From assembly GCF_017874595.1 (NCBI RefSeq), contig NZ_JAGILA010000003.1:372001-436000 (forward strand): a DNA stretch of 64,000 nucleotides. The letters are read 5' to 3'. Below the pieces are notes generated by a model. It made no database searches and was not told where the DNA came from. It was given only the letters and a program-made list of their open reading frames with translations. Position 1 is the first letter of the stretch, and each line of letters starts with the position of its first letter. The position numbers were made by a program, and so were the translations under genes. This DNA is from Sinorhizobium kostiense (GTDB lineage Bacteria; Pseudomonadota; Alphaproteobacteria; Rhizobiales; Rhizobiaceae). Positions 19,072 to 27,847 of this stretch are shown piece after piece.

Positions 19072-20070
19072 TCAGCTCAGGAAACCCTCAACATATGGTT
19101 CCTGGTCATCAATCAAGTGAGTGGATGCGCCTGTTATGTAGGCGTTCCCTTCGACGCTTGGAATGATTGCAGGCATGCCTGCCGCCAGGGTTACGTGCCG
19201 CTCGATCCGGCCCTTGAACGTTGATCCTATCAAGCTCTCATGGATGAAGACATCGCCGATTTCCTGCTCTCCTCGGGCTGCCCTGAGCGCTACACGCGCC
19301 GACGTGCCTGTACCGCAGGGTGAGCGATCGATGATCTTCGGAGTGGCGATCACGACAGCACGTGCATCGCCGCCGTTCGTGGGTGCGCCGCACCACATTG
19401 TATGATGCGCGCCTCGAATACTGGGGTTATCCGGGTGGACAACGTCAATGACGCCGGGCAGCATTTTCACGAGAACCTGCGCCATTCGCCGCAACTCTTC
19501 AGGCGAATAGTCGGCGCAGTCCCTGAAGTTTTTCTGGCTCTCGACGATGGGATAGAAATTGCCCCCGTAAGCTATGTCGAAAACGATGGGACCGAGGTCG
19601 GGGTGGTTCAATTCTACGCTCCGGGCAAGAACAAACGAGGGTACGTTGCTGAACCGAACCCCACTGACTTTGTCGCCGGTCTTTTCGTATTTTGCCTCTA
19701 CAACCCCGGCAGGGGTGTCTAGCCGCACAACTCCTGGCGTAGTCGGTTCGAGTAACGCCTTTTCGATGATGAATGTCACCAATCCTATCGTGGCATGACC
19801 GCACATCGGAATACATCCTGATGTCTCAAGGTAGAGTACGCCTGTATCGCAGTCTTCCCGTGTCGAGGGAACCAGCATTGCCCCCGACATCATCTCATGG
19901 CCCCTCGGTTCACACATCAGTCCACTGCGGATCCAATCGTACCTTGTGATAAAATCCAGTCGCCTCTCGCTCTGTGTCTCGCCTACGAGCTCTGGCTGCC
20001 CAGAGACAATTAGGCGAACGGGCATGCCGGCCGTATGGCCCTCAATGCAGTCGAACGTGTAGCGGGTCAT
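19072..20070 (-). CDS. lhpA: Proline-racemase superfamily, probable 4-hydroxyproline 2-epimerase
   Basis: Interconverts trans-4-hydroxy-L-proline and cis-4-hydroxy-D-proline by a two-base mechanism. Both catalytic cysteines are present: Cys90 in IPMCGHATIG and Cys252 in DRSPCGTGTSA. 332 residues. I choose the ATG at 20070, which has GGAAG 8 bases upstream, over a GTG 9 bases earlier. A TGTCG-N9-CGACA operator lies 67 bases upstream. It is divergent from the SDR/acnX unit. Proline racemase is the alternative function, since the Cys/Cys pair is shared by both groups. Confidence 0.85.
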   Translation of the reverse strand: MTRYTFDCIEGHTAGMPVRLIVSGQPELVGETQSERRLDFITRYDWIRSGLMCEPRGHEMMSGAMLVPSTREDCDTGVLYLETSGCIPMCGHATIGLVTFIIEKALLEPTTPGVVRLDTPAGVVEAKYEKTGDKVSGVRFSNVPSFVLARSVELNHPDLGPIVFDIAYGGNFYPIVESQKNFRDCADYSPEELRRMAQVLVKMLPGVIDVVHPDNPSIRGAHHTMWCGAPTNGGDARAVVIATPKIIDRSPCGTGTSARVALRAARGEQEIGDVFIHESLIGSTFKGRIERHVTLAAGMPAIIPSVEGNAYITGASTHLIDDQEPYVEGFLS

Positions 20071-20136
20071 ACCAATCACTTCCGTTGAGTGTTGAACACA
20101 GCGCCCATGAGGGGCAGGTAGCGATATGTTGCAGAT

Positions 20137-20155
20137 TGTCGTGCAAATGTCGACA
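20137..20155 (-). promoter_or_regulatory. Operator copy, TGTCG-N9-CGACA (epimerase side)
   Basis: TGTCGTGCAAATGTCGACA on the plus strand; on the minus strand it reads TGTCGACATTTGCACGACA, the same orientation as the copies before the other units. It sits 67 bases before the epimerase start and contains the TGTCGACA core. Confidence 0.75.
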
Positions 20156-20192
20156 GAAACATCGATCGAACAGCCGTTTTCAAATGAGCCGG

Positions 20193-20226
20193 TTGACAGA
20201 AGGTTTGTGTCGACATTAGATCGACG
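20193..20226 (+). promoter_or_regulatory. Promoter with overlapping operator copy (SDR/acnX side)
   Basis: A TTGACA -35 at 20193-20198 is followed after 17 bases by a TTAGAT -10 at 20216-20221. The operator TGTCGACATTAGATCGACG at 20208-20226 covers the -10. Binding there would block RNA polymerase. The SDR start is 34 bases downstream. One arm base differs from the consensus. Confidence 0.72.
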
Positions 20227-20259
20227 CCTTTAAGCCTTGCCGAGAAAGGGAGCGGTGAT

Positions 20260-21057
20260 ATGAGCGCAAGCGCCGGCAGCCAGACGCTACGGGCGGTAGT
20301 GACGGGTGGAGCAAGTGGAATCGGTGAGGCGACGGTGCGGAAGTTTGCCTCCTCGGGGTGGAAAGTCATTATCGCCGATATCAATGCTGACCGCGGCCGA
20401 GAGATAGCTGGCGAGCTAAGCGTTCGGGGCTTCGACGTGCAGTCTGTTTATCTCGATGTTACAGACGAGGCGGCAGTCCAATCATTTTCAGAGCAGGTGT
20501 TTTCTCTAGAAGGCGGAGTTGCAGCTCTGATCAATTCGGGTGGCATACTTCAAAACGCCACGCGGTTGACATCGATGCGCATCGAGGATTTCGACAGAAT
20601 TCTCGATGTTAATCTGCGTGGAAGCGTTTTGACCGGCAAAGCCTTTGGGAAAAAAATGGCTGAGTCAGGCCATGGTGCGATTATCAACCTGTGCTCATTG
20701 ACGACGTTTCATGCGCTGCCGCAGCCCGCATATGCGATGAGCAAGGCGGCTCTGAAAACTCTAACGGAAGTGATGGCAGCCGAATTGGGCCCGCAGGGGG
20801 TAAGGGTAAATGCCGTGGCCCCGGGATACACCCTTACTCCGGCGATGAAGGACAGGATCGATAGGGGAGAACGCGATCCATCGAAGGTTATCTCCAAGTC
20901 GGCTCTCGGCAGGTTTGTCGAGCCGAGCGAAATTGGAGAAGCGATCTTCTTCCTTTGTTCGCCTGCAGCCGCTGCCATCACAGGTGTGACATTGCCAGTG
21001 GACTGCGGTTGGCTGGTCTACTCGGTTTACACTAACGCAGCTGCCCAGCCGGCGTAG
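20260..21057 (+). CDS. Short-chain dehydrogenase/reductase
   Basis: 265 residues, classical SDR. The cofactor motif TGGASGIGEATV is near residues 13-24 and INSGG replaces the usual NNAGG. The catalytic Ser is in NLCSLTTF, with YAMSKAAL carrying the Tyr-x-x-x-Lys pair. The C-terminal segment ITGVTLPVDCGW is typical. It is the first gene after the operator-controlled promoter and is followed by the acnX dehydratase 86 bases later. It may oxidise or reduce a hydroxy-imino-acid intermediate. The substrate is unknown. Confidence 0.85.
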   Translation: MSASAGSQTLRAVVTGGASGIGEATVRKFASSGWKVIIADINADRGREIAGELSVRGFDVQSVYLDVTDEAAVQSFSEQVFSLEGGVAALINSGGILQNATRLTSMRIEDFDRILDVNLRGSVLTGKAFGKKMAESGHGAIINLCSLTTFHALPQPAYAMSKAALKTLTEVMAAELGPQGVRVNAVAPGYTLTPAMKDRIDRGERDPSKVISKSALGRFVEPSEIGEAIFFLCSPAAAAITGVTLPVDCGWLVYSVYTNAAAQPA

Positions 21058-21143
21058 ACGAATAACGTAGCCCCGAACGGGTACATGGTGTCGAGAAGCA
21101 CGTCAATCAGCGACGCTAGCAGCAATCATCGGGGTATTGAGCG

Positions 21144-22877
21144 ATGAATGGAGAATGTCTTGTCGCCGGCATAGGAGCGGGTGAGCTTCTGTTTTCCAAC
21201 GTCGGCCTCAGTTTCATGGGAGGCGTGCATCCCAAGACCGGAGTCGTGATCGACACGCACCATCCACTGCATGGACAAAGCGTTTGCGGGAAGATCCTCG
21301 CAATCCCCAGCGGGCGGGGTTCCTGCGCAGGAAGTCTGGCCATCTTCGAACTTATCATGAACGGCCATGCTCCGAGCGCGCTCGTCTTGCAGCACAAGGA
21401 GACGATCTTGACCTTGGGCGTGCTCATTGCGAAGGAGCTGTTCCGGAAGAGCATTCCGGTCGTCCGTCTGTCCGCGGAGGACTTTGCCTCACTTGCCGAG
21501 GCTCGGCATGCGGTCGTCCACGATGGCCAGGTAGATCTCCACGCAGCCGCTCCCGCCTTCATGGCCGATGACGGCGATTCTATCACCGTCGATCTCGAAG
21601 GTTTCGAACTGACCGAGACTGACCAGCGGTTTCTCGACGGTGAATTCGGCGAGGCGGCACGGGTCGCCATGCGCATCATCATTAGAACCGCGCAGATCGA
21701 AGGGGCCCACAGCCTTATCGATGTCGATATGGCGCATATCGACGGATGCTTTTACCACGGGTCGGGCGTTCTTCAATTTGCCAGGAGACTGTTCGAACTG
21801 GGTGGCCGCGTTCGCATACGCTCGACCATGAATTCGCTTTGCGTCGATCGGCGCCTGTGGCAAGGCCTCGGCGTCGATCCGGGTCTTGGCAGGCCGTCCG
21901 ATGAGCTGGCCGATACCTATAGGGCCATGGGCGTCGAGCCGACCTATACATGTGCGCCCTATCTACTCGATGGAGCGCCTGCATTCGGCCAGCGGATCGC
22001 CTGGGCGGAATCAAATGCCGTGGTGTTTGCCAACGCGGTGCTGGGTGCGCGCACGATGAAATATCCGGACTATCTCGATATTCTTGTGGCCATAACCGGG
22101 CGCGCGCCGAATGCCGATTGTTACCTTCCCGAGAAGCGTCTCGCCACGCTCCAGATAAATGTTCCGCGTCCTGATGTGCTCGACGATTCCTTCTGGCCGG
22201 CATTGGGATATCACGTGGGCAAGATCGCAACGAACGATATTCCCGTTCTTACCGGACTGGAGGAGCTACCGATCTCCCTCGATGATCTCAAGGCTTTCGG
22301 CGCGGCTTTTGCCACGACGTCGGCTGTGGCGATGTTCCACATTGTTGGCGCAACACCGGAGGCAAGGACCGTCGAAGAGGCGACGGGCGGCTCGCATGGG
22401 GTGGGCCGTCACACGATTACGATCGAGGCGTTGATCGAGACGTGGCGCGAGCTCAACAATGCCGGCTCCGCGGATGTCGATCTCGTATCGCTGGGCAACC
22501 CGCATTTCTCGCTGACGGAATGCGAACGGCTCGCGGCACTTTGTACTGGCAGGATGAAGTCGGATAAGGTCGACATGATCGTGACCTGCGGAAGGGACGT
22601 TTTCGAGAAAGCCAAGAAGGAAGGCTTTGTCGATGTGATCTCGAGGTTCGGCGGCCGGTTCCTCAACGATACCTGCTGGTGCCTGATCTCTGAGCCTGTC
22701 ATTGCCCCCCGCGTCAGATATATCATGACCAATTCCGGCAAATATGCGCATTACGGTCCCGCCGCCGTGGGCAGGGAGTTCCATTTCGGAAGCCTACAAC
22801 GCTGCGTCGACGCTGCCTGCAGCGGCTTTGCCGAGACCGCGCTTCCCGGATGGCTGACGGCAGGCTCTATTTCGTGA
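21144..22877 (+). CDS. AcnX-type cis-3-hydroxy-L-proline dehydratase (fused subunits)
   Basis: 577 residues, fusing the small swivelling domain (DUF126, residues about 1-135, with SGRGSCAGS) and the large catalytic domain (DUF521, about 160-560) of aconitase-X. This is the type I arrangement known for cis-3-hydroxy-L-proline dehydratase of rhizobia and agrobacteria, which yields delta-1-pyrroline-2-carboxylate. Conserved segments include HIDGCFYHGSG, STMNSLCVDRRLW, GNPHFSLTEC and LNDTCWCLI (cluster/metal cysteines). The reductase needed next is available in the ProC-like gene, the Ldh2-type gene or the OCD-family gene. The 3' end overlaps the convergent ProC-like gene by 11 bases. Confidence 0.88.
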   Translation: MNGECLVAGIGAGELLFSNVGLSFMGGVHPKTGVVIDTHHPLHGQSVCGKILAIPSGRGSCAGSLAIFELIMNGHAPSALVLQHKETILTLGVLIAKELFRKSIPVVRLSAEDFASLAEARHAVVHDGQVDLHAAAPAFMADDGDSITVDLEGFELTETDQRFLDGEFGEAARVAMRIIIRTAQIEGAHSLIDVDMAHIDGCFYHGSGVLQFARRLFELGGRVRIRSTMNSLCVDRRLWQGLGVDPGLGRPSDELADTYRAMGVEPTYTCAPYLLDGAPAFGQRIAWAESNAVVFANAVLGARTMKYPDYLDILVAITGRAPNADCYLPEKRLATLQINVPRPDVLDDSFWPALGYHVGKIATNDIPVLTGLEELPISLDDLKAFGAAFATTSAVAMFHIVGATPEARTVEEATGGSHGVGRHTITIEALIETWRELNNAGSADVDLVSLGNPHFSLTECERLAALCTGRMKSDKVDMIVTCGRDVFEKAKKEGFVDVISRFGGRFLNDTCWCLISEPVIAPRVRYIMTNSGKYAHYGPAAVGREFHFGSLQRCVDAACSGFAETALPGWLTAGSIS

Positions 22878-23652
22878 TACGCAACAGCACCCGATCGAGT
22901 GCGTCGACCAGAGCGCGCGTTCCGCCGTTCTGGTCGAAATCCGTCCAGACCTGTTCGTTCAGGCCTCCCTTGGTGGCGTATTCCCGCGACAGCCTGTGAA
23001 GGGAGGTGTCGGACCGACGGCTCGCGACCTTCGCAAGGGTTTGAAAATGAGCCGAGAGGTACGCGCGACCGCTGTCCTCGGGTAGACCCTGCGCTTCAAG
23101 CCAATCGACGGCGCGTGCCATCAGGCCAAAATAAAGCGACATGGTCGCGCTGGCGGCAGCCAACAGGTCGTATTCCGTGCGCGTCTCGCATTCCACGGCC
23201 GTCCCGATCCTGTTGAAGAGATCTGCGACGCGAGGGCTGCGTGGAAAAATGGCGGTCACACCCTCGCGGTCCTCGACAAAGGGCAGGGGTATGGCCTGTA
23301 CGAGCTCGACATCGGACTTGATCCATTCGTGCAAAGTCTCGCGCTCCGTGGCGGCGATCAGACTGATGACGAGTTGGCCGTCACGAAATCCGATTTGCGG
23401 AATGACGTCTGATGCGATTTGCGGCCGCACGGCCAGAAAGACCACCTCGGAGCTGTTTGAAACAGCCTGATTGTCTTCGGCGATCGTGACCTGCGGATAG
23501 GTGGCCGCGAGATCCGTCGCGATCTCGGCGTTGCGGGGCGCGACAATAATCGGGTTTGCGAATTCAGGGTCGGCAAGCAGACCCGTGATGATCGCCCTGG
23601 TGATCGTTCCCGTTCCGAGAAAGCCAATCGGACCGGTCATGACATGGCTCAT
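22867..23652 (-). CDS. ProC-like pyrroline carboxylate reductase
   Basis: 261 residues with an N-terminal Rossmann motif IGFLGTGTITRAIITGLL, VFLAVRPQIASDVIP, and a helical C-terminal dimer domain that ends short of the usual ProC. The family reduces delta-1-pyrroline-5-carboxylate to proline; divergent members act on related imines. It overlaps the FCD regulator by ATGA (23649-23652), so the two are translated together. Beside a cis-3-hydroxyproline dehydratase, it may reduce pyrroline-2-carboxylate or a hydroxylated imine. The substrate is uncertain. Confidence 0.75.
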   Translation of the reverse strand: MSHVMTGPIGFLGTGTITRAIITGLLADPEFANPIIVAPRNAEIATDLAATYPQVTIAEDNQAVSNSSEVVFLAVRPQIASDVIPQIGFRDGQLVISLIAATERETLHEWIKSDVELVQAIPLPFVEDREGVTAIFPRSPRVADLFNRIGTAVECETRTEYDLLAAASATMSLYFGLMARAVDWLEAQGLPEDSGRAYLSAHFQTLAKVASRRSDTSLHRLSREYATKGGLNEQVWTDFDQNGGTRALVDALDRVLLRITK

Positions 23653-24365
23653 TCTGCGGCGTTCAATGGCATGAGAGGAGCTTCGGTTGTGTAGTTCTCG
23701 CGCATGAAATTGATGAAGTTGTCTTGGAACTGGCGGGTATGGGCGTGGGCGAGTTCGTCCGCCCGCTCCACATCGCGGTTGCGGATCGCTTCCAGCATCA
23801 GGTTGTGCTCGTCGGTGAGGAGATAGCCCTCATGCGTCCTCTCGAGATATTCGAAATGCAGGTGCAGCATGCGCTGGCCTTGTCCCAGAAGCCGTTCATA
23901 GAACGAAGCAAGAAAAGGATTTTTTCCGGCATCCGCAATGGCCATGTGGAAACGCTTGTTGGCTTCCGACATCGAGAGATGAACGCCGGTCTTGACCGCC
24001 GCCTCGAACTCCTTCTGGCGCTTGGCGATGATCTTGAGATCGGCGTCGGTACGCAGTGTCGCCGCAAGGCGAGTGTTCATACGCTGAGCGATATCCAGCG
24101 CCTCGACATATTTGGGGAACGTCCCGATTTCGATCGGCGCGACGATAGTACTGCGATTGGACAGAGTGACCACCAGACCTTCGCCCGCCAGGCGGATCAG
24201 CGCCTCACGGACGGGGGAGCGCGACATGTCGAAACGCTCGGCAAGCGTCGTCTCGTCGAGAAGCTGGCCGGGCTGCAACCTCAGCCCCAGGATCTCGGCT
24301 CGCAGCGTGTCGTAGACGCTTTTCCAGCCGGTGCCACGGATGCGCCTAGATTCCTGTTCTTCCAC
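23649..24365 (-). CDS. GntR family regulator, FCD domain
   Basis: 238 residues if the GTG at 24365 is used, which has AAGGA 7 bases upstream; an ATG at 24407 would add 14 residues. The N-terminal winged helix contains LRAEILGLRLQPGQLLDETTLAERFDMSRSPVREALIRLAGEGLV. The C-terminal FCD effector domain has the metal/ligand His residues in RFHMAIADAG and EHNLMLEAI. It is divergent from the hydroxyproline operon, with a TGTCG-N9-CGACA operator between, and resembles the S. meliloti hyp locus, which has a GntR regulator. It is the best candidate reader of that operator. Confidence 0.9.
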   Translation of the reverse strand: MEEQESRRIRGTGWKSVYDTLRAEILGLRLQPGQLLDETTLAERFDMSRSPVREALIRLAGEGLVVTLSNRSTIVAPIEIGTFPKYVEALDIAQRMNTRLAATLRTDADLKIIAKRQKEFEAAVKTGVHLSMSEANKRFHMAIADAGKNPFLASFYERLLGQGQRMLHLHFEYLERTHEGYLLTDEHNLMLEAIRNRDVERADELAHAHTRQFQDNFINFMRENYTTEAPLMPLNAAE

Positions 24366-24438
24366 TTCAAATTCCTTCCCGCCTGTATGCCTTGACCATA
24401 GATTCATAAGGACACCGTGTCGACAAGGAACTTTCAGC

Positions 24439-24468
24439 TTGACTTTGTCGACATTAAGACGACATAAC
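24439..24468 (+). promoter_or_regulatory. Promoter with operator copy before the hydroxyproline operon
   Basis: TTGACT at 24439-24444 and CATAAC at 24463-24468 fit -35 and -10 elements 18 bases apart. Between them lies the perfect operator TGTCGACATTAAGACGACA at 24446-24464. A second bare TGTCGACA core is at 24418-24425, near the divergent regulator. The dapA-like gene starts at 24578. Confidence 0.78.
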
Positions 24469-24577
24469 ATCGGCAGGCAGAGGATGGATGCAGGTGCCGC
24501 TGGACGGCGCAAATGAACTGCCAAGACCCTCGGATCGAAACAGTCACTTCTAAATTCTTGTCAAATGGAGCCTCGCG

Positions 24578-25456
24578 ATGAAACTCACCGGCGTCATGCC
24601 CGCCCTCGTCACCCCCTTCGACAAAAACAACAAGATCGATTTCAAGTCCTTTGAAAAGCTTTTGGCCCATCTCCGCGAGGCCGGGGTGACCGGCTGGGTA
24701 CCGAACGGTTCGACGGGTGAATATTTCAGCCAGACCACCGAGGAGCGCCGCGACGTCCTGCAGTTCGTCAAGGACTTCGCCAAGCCGGGCGAAATCCTGA
24801 TCGCCGGCACGAATGCGCCGGCCACGCGCGAGGTTATCGAGCAGACCGAGCTCGCCAGGAAGATCGGCTATGACACGGTTTTGCTCGCGCCGCCCTTCTA
24901 CACCCGCCCGACCCAGGAAGAGCTGATCAAGCACTATGAAACCGTGCTGGCTGCGGTCGACGTCAACCTGGTGCTCTACAGCTACCCGGCAAAGGACGGC
25001 TCCGATATCAGCTTCGAATTGATGGACCACTTTGCCGACAATCCGCGTGTCATTGGCATCAAAGAAAGCTCGGGCGTGCTGCAGCGGGCGATCGATATCG
25101 CCAGCCGCTACGAGGGCAAGATCCAATTGGTCAGCGGTTCCGACGATATTGCGCTCGACTTCATGTTCTGGGGTGCGGAAAGCTGGATTTGCGGACCGTC
25201 GAACTGCATGGCGAAAGCGTGCTGCGATCTCGACCGCACCTACAAGTCAGGCGATATCGCCAAGGCGCGCGACATGATGAAGACCCTTTATCGTGCGATG
25301 AACATCCTCGAATCCGGAAAATTCGTACAGAAGATCAAGTATGGCTGCGAGCTGCAGGGCTTGCCCGTCGGCGAGTGCCGCGCGCCGCTCGGCCCCCTGA
25401 CCGATGCCGAGAAGGCCGAGTTCAAGGCCGCCATGCAGCCGATCCTCAACTGGTAA
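24578..25456 (+). CDS. DapA/NAL-family lyase, probable pyrroline-4-hydroxy-2-carboxylate deaminase
   Basis: 292-residue class I aldolase-fold protein. The Schiff-base lysine is Lys162 in GIKESSG, the loop tyrosine is in VLYSYPAK, and GSTGEYFSQTTEER is the usual carboxylate-binding segment. In rhizobial hydroxyproline operons a DapA-family enzyme converts delta-1-pyrroline-4-hydroxy-2-carboxylate to alpha-ketoglutarate semialdehyde and ammonia. The following genes provide the epimerase, D-amino acid dehydrogenase and aldehyde dehydrogenase of the same route, which supports this reading. A different keto-acid lyase activity remains possible. Confidence 0.82.
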   Translation: MKLTGVMPALVTPFDKNNKIDFKSFEKLLAHLREAGVTGWVPNGSTGEYFSQTTEERRDVLQFVKDFAKPGEILIAGTNAPATREVIEQTELARKIGYDTVLLAPPFYTRPTQEELIKHYETVLAAVDVNLVLYSYPAKDGSDISFELMDHFADNPRVIGIKESSGVLQRAIDIASRYEGKIQLVSGSDDIALDFMFWGAESWICGPSNCMAKACCDLDRTYKSGDIAKARDMMKTLYRAMNILESGKFVQKIKYGCELQGLPVGECRAPLGPLTDAEKAEFKAAMQPILNW

Positions 25457-25469
25457 GTTTCGAGCCGGT

Positions 25470-25492
25470 GGCGCCCGGTTGCGTCGGGCGCC
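25470..25492 (+). terminator. Intercistronic hairpin after the dapA-like gene
   Basis: An 8-bp stem GGCGCCCG/CGGGCGCC with a 7-base loop starts 14 bases after the stop and is followed by CTTATTGCTTCTT, not a clean T run. It is probably an attenuator or RNA-end protector inside the operon rather than a full terminator. Confidence 0.5.
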
Positions 25493-25524
25493 CTTATTGC
25501 TTCTTGGGTTCAGGGATCGGGGTC

Positions 25525-26559
25525 ATGCGGTTCAAAAAGGTGCTCTCCGTCGTCGAATGCCATGCGGAAGGCGAGAGCGGCAAGGTCATCGTCGGCGGCG
25601 TCGGACAGGTGCCGGGTAAGACAATGTTCGACAAGAAACTTCATCTTGAAAACTACATGGACGACATCCGCAAAATGGTGCTGTTCGAGCCGCGCGGCGC
25701 CGTCTGGCACAATGCCAATATCGTGCTGCCGTCCAACCATCCTGACGCGGATATGGGCTATGTGATCCTGGAGACCACCGAGTATCCTGCGATGTCCGGG
25801 TCGAACACCATGTGCGTTGCGACCGTGCTGCTCGAGACGGGCATCCTGCCGATGCAGGAACCCGTTACAAACCTGACGCTCGAGTCGCCGGCGGGTCTCA
25901 TCCGTGTACGCTGCGAGTGCCGCGATGGGAAGGTGACCAGCGTCCGCCTCGTGAACCAGCCTGCCTTTTGCTATCACGTCGACAGCAAGATCGAGGTCGC
26001 CGGCCTGGGTACGGTCGGGGTCGACATCGTCTATGGCGGTATGACCTATGTGATGGTCGACGCCGCAGCACTCGGCTTTTCAGTCGACCCGTCCGAAGCA
26101 CGGGAACTGTGCGAGGTCGGTCAGAGGCTGAAAACCGCCGCCGTGGAGCAGCTTGCGGTGGAACATCCCGAAAACCCTGCCATTCCGGGCATCACCAACA
26201 CGGAATTCATGGGTCCGCTACGCCGCGAGAACGGCCAACTGGTATCGAGAAATTGCGTCGTCGTTTCCCCGGGGCGTTGCGATCGTTCGCCCTGCGGCAC
26301 GGGTTCGTCGGCCCGCTTGGCCCTGCTTCATGCCAAAGGTCTGATCGCGCCCGGCGAAACGCTAGTGCATGAATCCATCACCGGCAGCCGCTTTTTGTGC
26401 TCGATTGACGGTCTGGCCAAGGTCGGCCGATACGATGCCGTCATTCCCGCCATATCAGGCCAGGCCTGGATCACCGGTTTTCACCAGATGGGCATGGATC
26501 CGACCGATCCGTATCCGAATGGCTTCACCGTGGCCGACACCTGGATGGCAACCGTTTGA
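25525..26559 (+). CDS. Proline-racemase superfamily enzyme, Ser/Cys type
   Basis: 344 residues. The first catalytic position is Ser91 (YPAMSGSNTMC) where classical racemases have Cys; the second is Cys257 (DRSPCGTGSSA). Ser/Cys pairs occur in some 4-hydroxyproline 2-epimerases, while Thr/Cys marks trans-3-hydroxyproline dehydratases, so epimerase is the likelier activity. The ATG at 25525 opens the family-conserved VVECHAEGESGKV; the longer frame from 25189 only overlaps dapA. It lies between the deaminase and D-amino acid dehydrogenase genes, as expected for hydroxyproline breakdown. Confidence 0.82.
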   Translation: MRFKKVLSVVECHAEGESGKVIVGGVGQVPGKTMFDKKLHLENYMDDIRKMVLFEPRGAVWHNANIVLPSNHPDADMGYVILETTEYPAMSGSNTMCVATVLLETGILPMQEPVTNLTLESPAGLIRVRCECRDGKVTSVRLVNQPAFCYHVDSKIEVAGLGTVGVDIVYGGMTYVMVDAAALGFSVDPSEARELCEVGQRLKTAAVEQLAVEHPENPAIPGITNTEFMGPLRRENGQLVSRNCVVVSPGRCDRSPCGTGSSARLALLHAKGLIAPGETLVHESITGSRFLCSIDGLAKVGRYDAVIPAISGQAWITGFHQMGMDPTDPYPNGFTVADTWMATV

Positions 26560-26575
26560 TCCGGCAGACAGCAAC

Positions 26576-27823
26576 ATGAACACTTCATCCACGATCGCAA
26601 TTGTCGGCGCCGGCATTATCGGCACCACGCTTGCCTATGATCTGCAACGCCGCGGGCATGCCGTCCGGCTAATCGAGCGGGATGGTCCGGGCACCGGCGC
26701 AAGCTTCGGCAATATGGCAAGCATCGCGGTGACCGAGTTCATGCCGGCCTCGCGACCGGCAATCTGGAAACAGATGCCGAAATGGCTTCTCGATCCGGAA
26801 GGCCCGGTGCGCGTCCGGCCGTCCTATATGCCGCGACTTATCCCCTGGTTCCTGCGTTTTCTGGCAGCAAGCCGTCCCTCGAAGCTTCGCGAACTCGAGG
26901 CAGCAGGCGCGGTGCTCTGCCACCGCGTGCAGGAGGACCTTGATGCGCTCTTGAAAGAGACCGGTCTGACTCACATGCTGAGTGCGGAAGGCTGCCTCAG
27001 CCTTTATGCCGACGAGGCCGAGTTCAAGGCCGATCGCGATCATATCGAAATCCTCGAGCGCTTCGGTTTTCGTCACGAGATTTTGGGCGGTAATGCGATC
27101 CGCGACCTTGAACCGGCACTGACGACCAAGATCACCAAGGCGGTGCTCTTTCCCGACAACCGGTCGGTGGCAGACCCATACAAACTCGTCACGGCGCTTG
27201 CCGAACGCTTCCAGGCCCTAGGCGGTACGATCGTCCGCGGCGACGTCGGCGGCTTTGAGACGGGCGAGGGCGGGATCAAGGCTGTCCGCCTAAAGGATGG
27301 TCGTGCGATCAAAGCCGAAAAGACCGTGCTCGCGGCGGGCGTTTTTACCGCCCGCATGGCCCGGGATCTCGGAGAGCCGATTCCGCTTGAAACCGAACGC
27401 GGCTATCACACCCAGATCATGGATCCCGGTATTTCCATGCGCCATTCGATCATCTGGCCGGCCAAGGCCTTCATGGTGACGCCGACGGCAGGCGGCATCC
27501 GGATCGGCGGCACGGTGGAAATGGCGGGCATTGACGCTGCACCGGACTATCGCCGCGCCAAGATCACGGTCAAGCGCGCGCTCGAAGCGCTGCCCGATCT
27601 GAAAGTGCGTCAGACGAGTGAATGGATGGGCCACCGTCCGGCCTTCCCAGACACGGTGCCTGTCATGAGCGCCTCTGCCAAGCATCGCGATCTCTATTAT
27701 GCGACCGGCCATGGCCATCTCGGGCTCACCTATGCCGCGACCAATGCGCGGCTGATGGGGGACCTGATTTCCGGTGTCACGCCGCCCGTCGATCTTACCC
27801 CCTTTCGCGCCGACCGGTTCTGA
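26576..27823 (+). CDS. FAD-dependent D-amino acid dehydrogenase (hydroxyproline type)
   Basis: 415 residues, DadA-like. The dinucleotide-binding motif IVGAGIIGTTLAYDL is at residues 8-22, a second conserved segment is TVLAAGVFTARMA, and the C-terminal FAD signature is YYATGHGHLGLTYA. It probably oxidises cis-4-hydroxy-D-proline to the pyrroline, passing electrons to the respiratory chain. The start at 26576 is chosen because the frame upstream lies within the preceding gene. It is 16 bases downstream of the PRS gene and in the same operon. Confidence 0.88.
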   Translation: MNTSSTIAIVGAGIIGTTLAYDLQRRGHAVRLIERDGPGTGASFGNMASIAVTEFMPASRPAIWKQMPKWLLDPEGPVRVRPSYMPRLIPWFLRFLAASRPSKLRELEAAGAVLCHRVQEDLDALLKETGLTHMLSAEGCLSLYADEAEFKADRDHIEILERFGFRHEILGGNAIRDLEPALTTKITKAVLFPDNRSVADPYKLVTALAERFQALGGTIVRGDVGGFETGEGGIKAVRLKDGRAIKAEKTVLAAGVFTARMARDLGEPIPLETERGYHTQIMDPGISMRHSIIWPAKAFMVTPTAGGIRIGGTVEMAGIDAAPDYRRAKITVKRALEALPDLKVRQTSEWMGHRPAFPDTVPVMSASAKHRDLYYATGHGHLGLTYAATNARLMGDLISGVTPPVDLTPFRADRF

Positions 27824-27847
27824 GCCGGGTTGCCAATGGAGTATCTC

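Noticed and set aside
25189-25524. N-terminal extension of the PRS gene by 112 codons
   Set aside because: It overlaps the end of the dapA-like gene and the hairpin, and family homology starts at the ATG at 25525.
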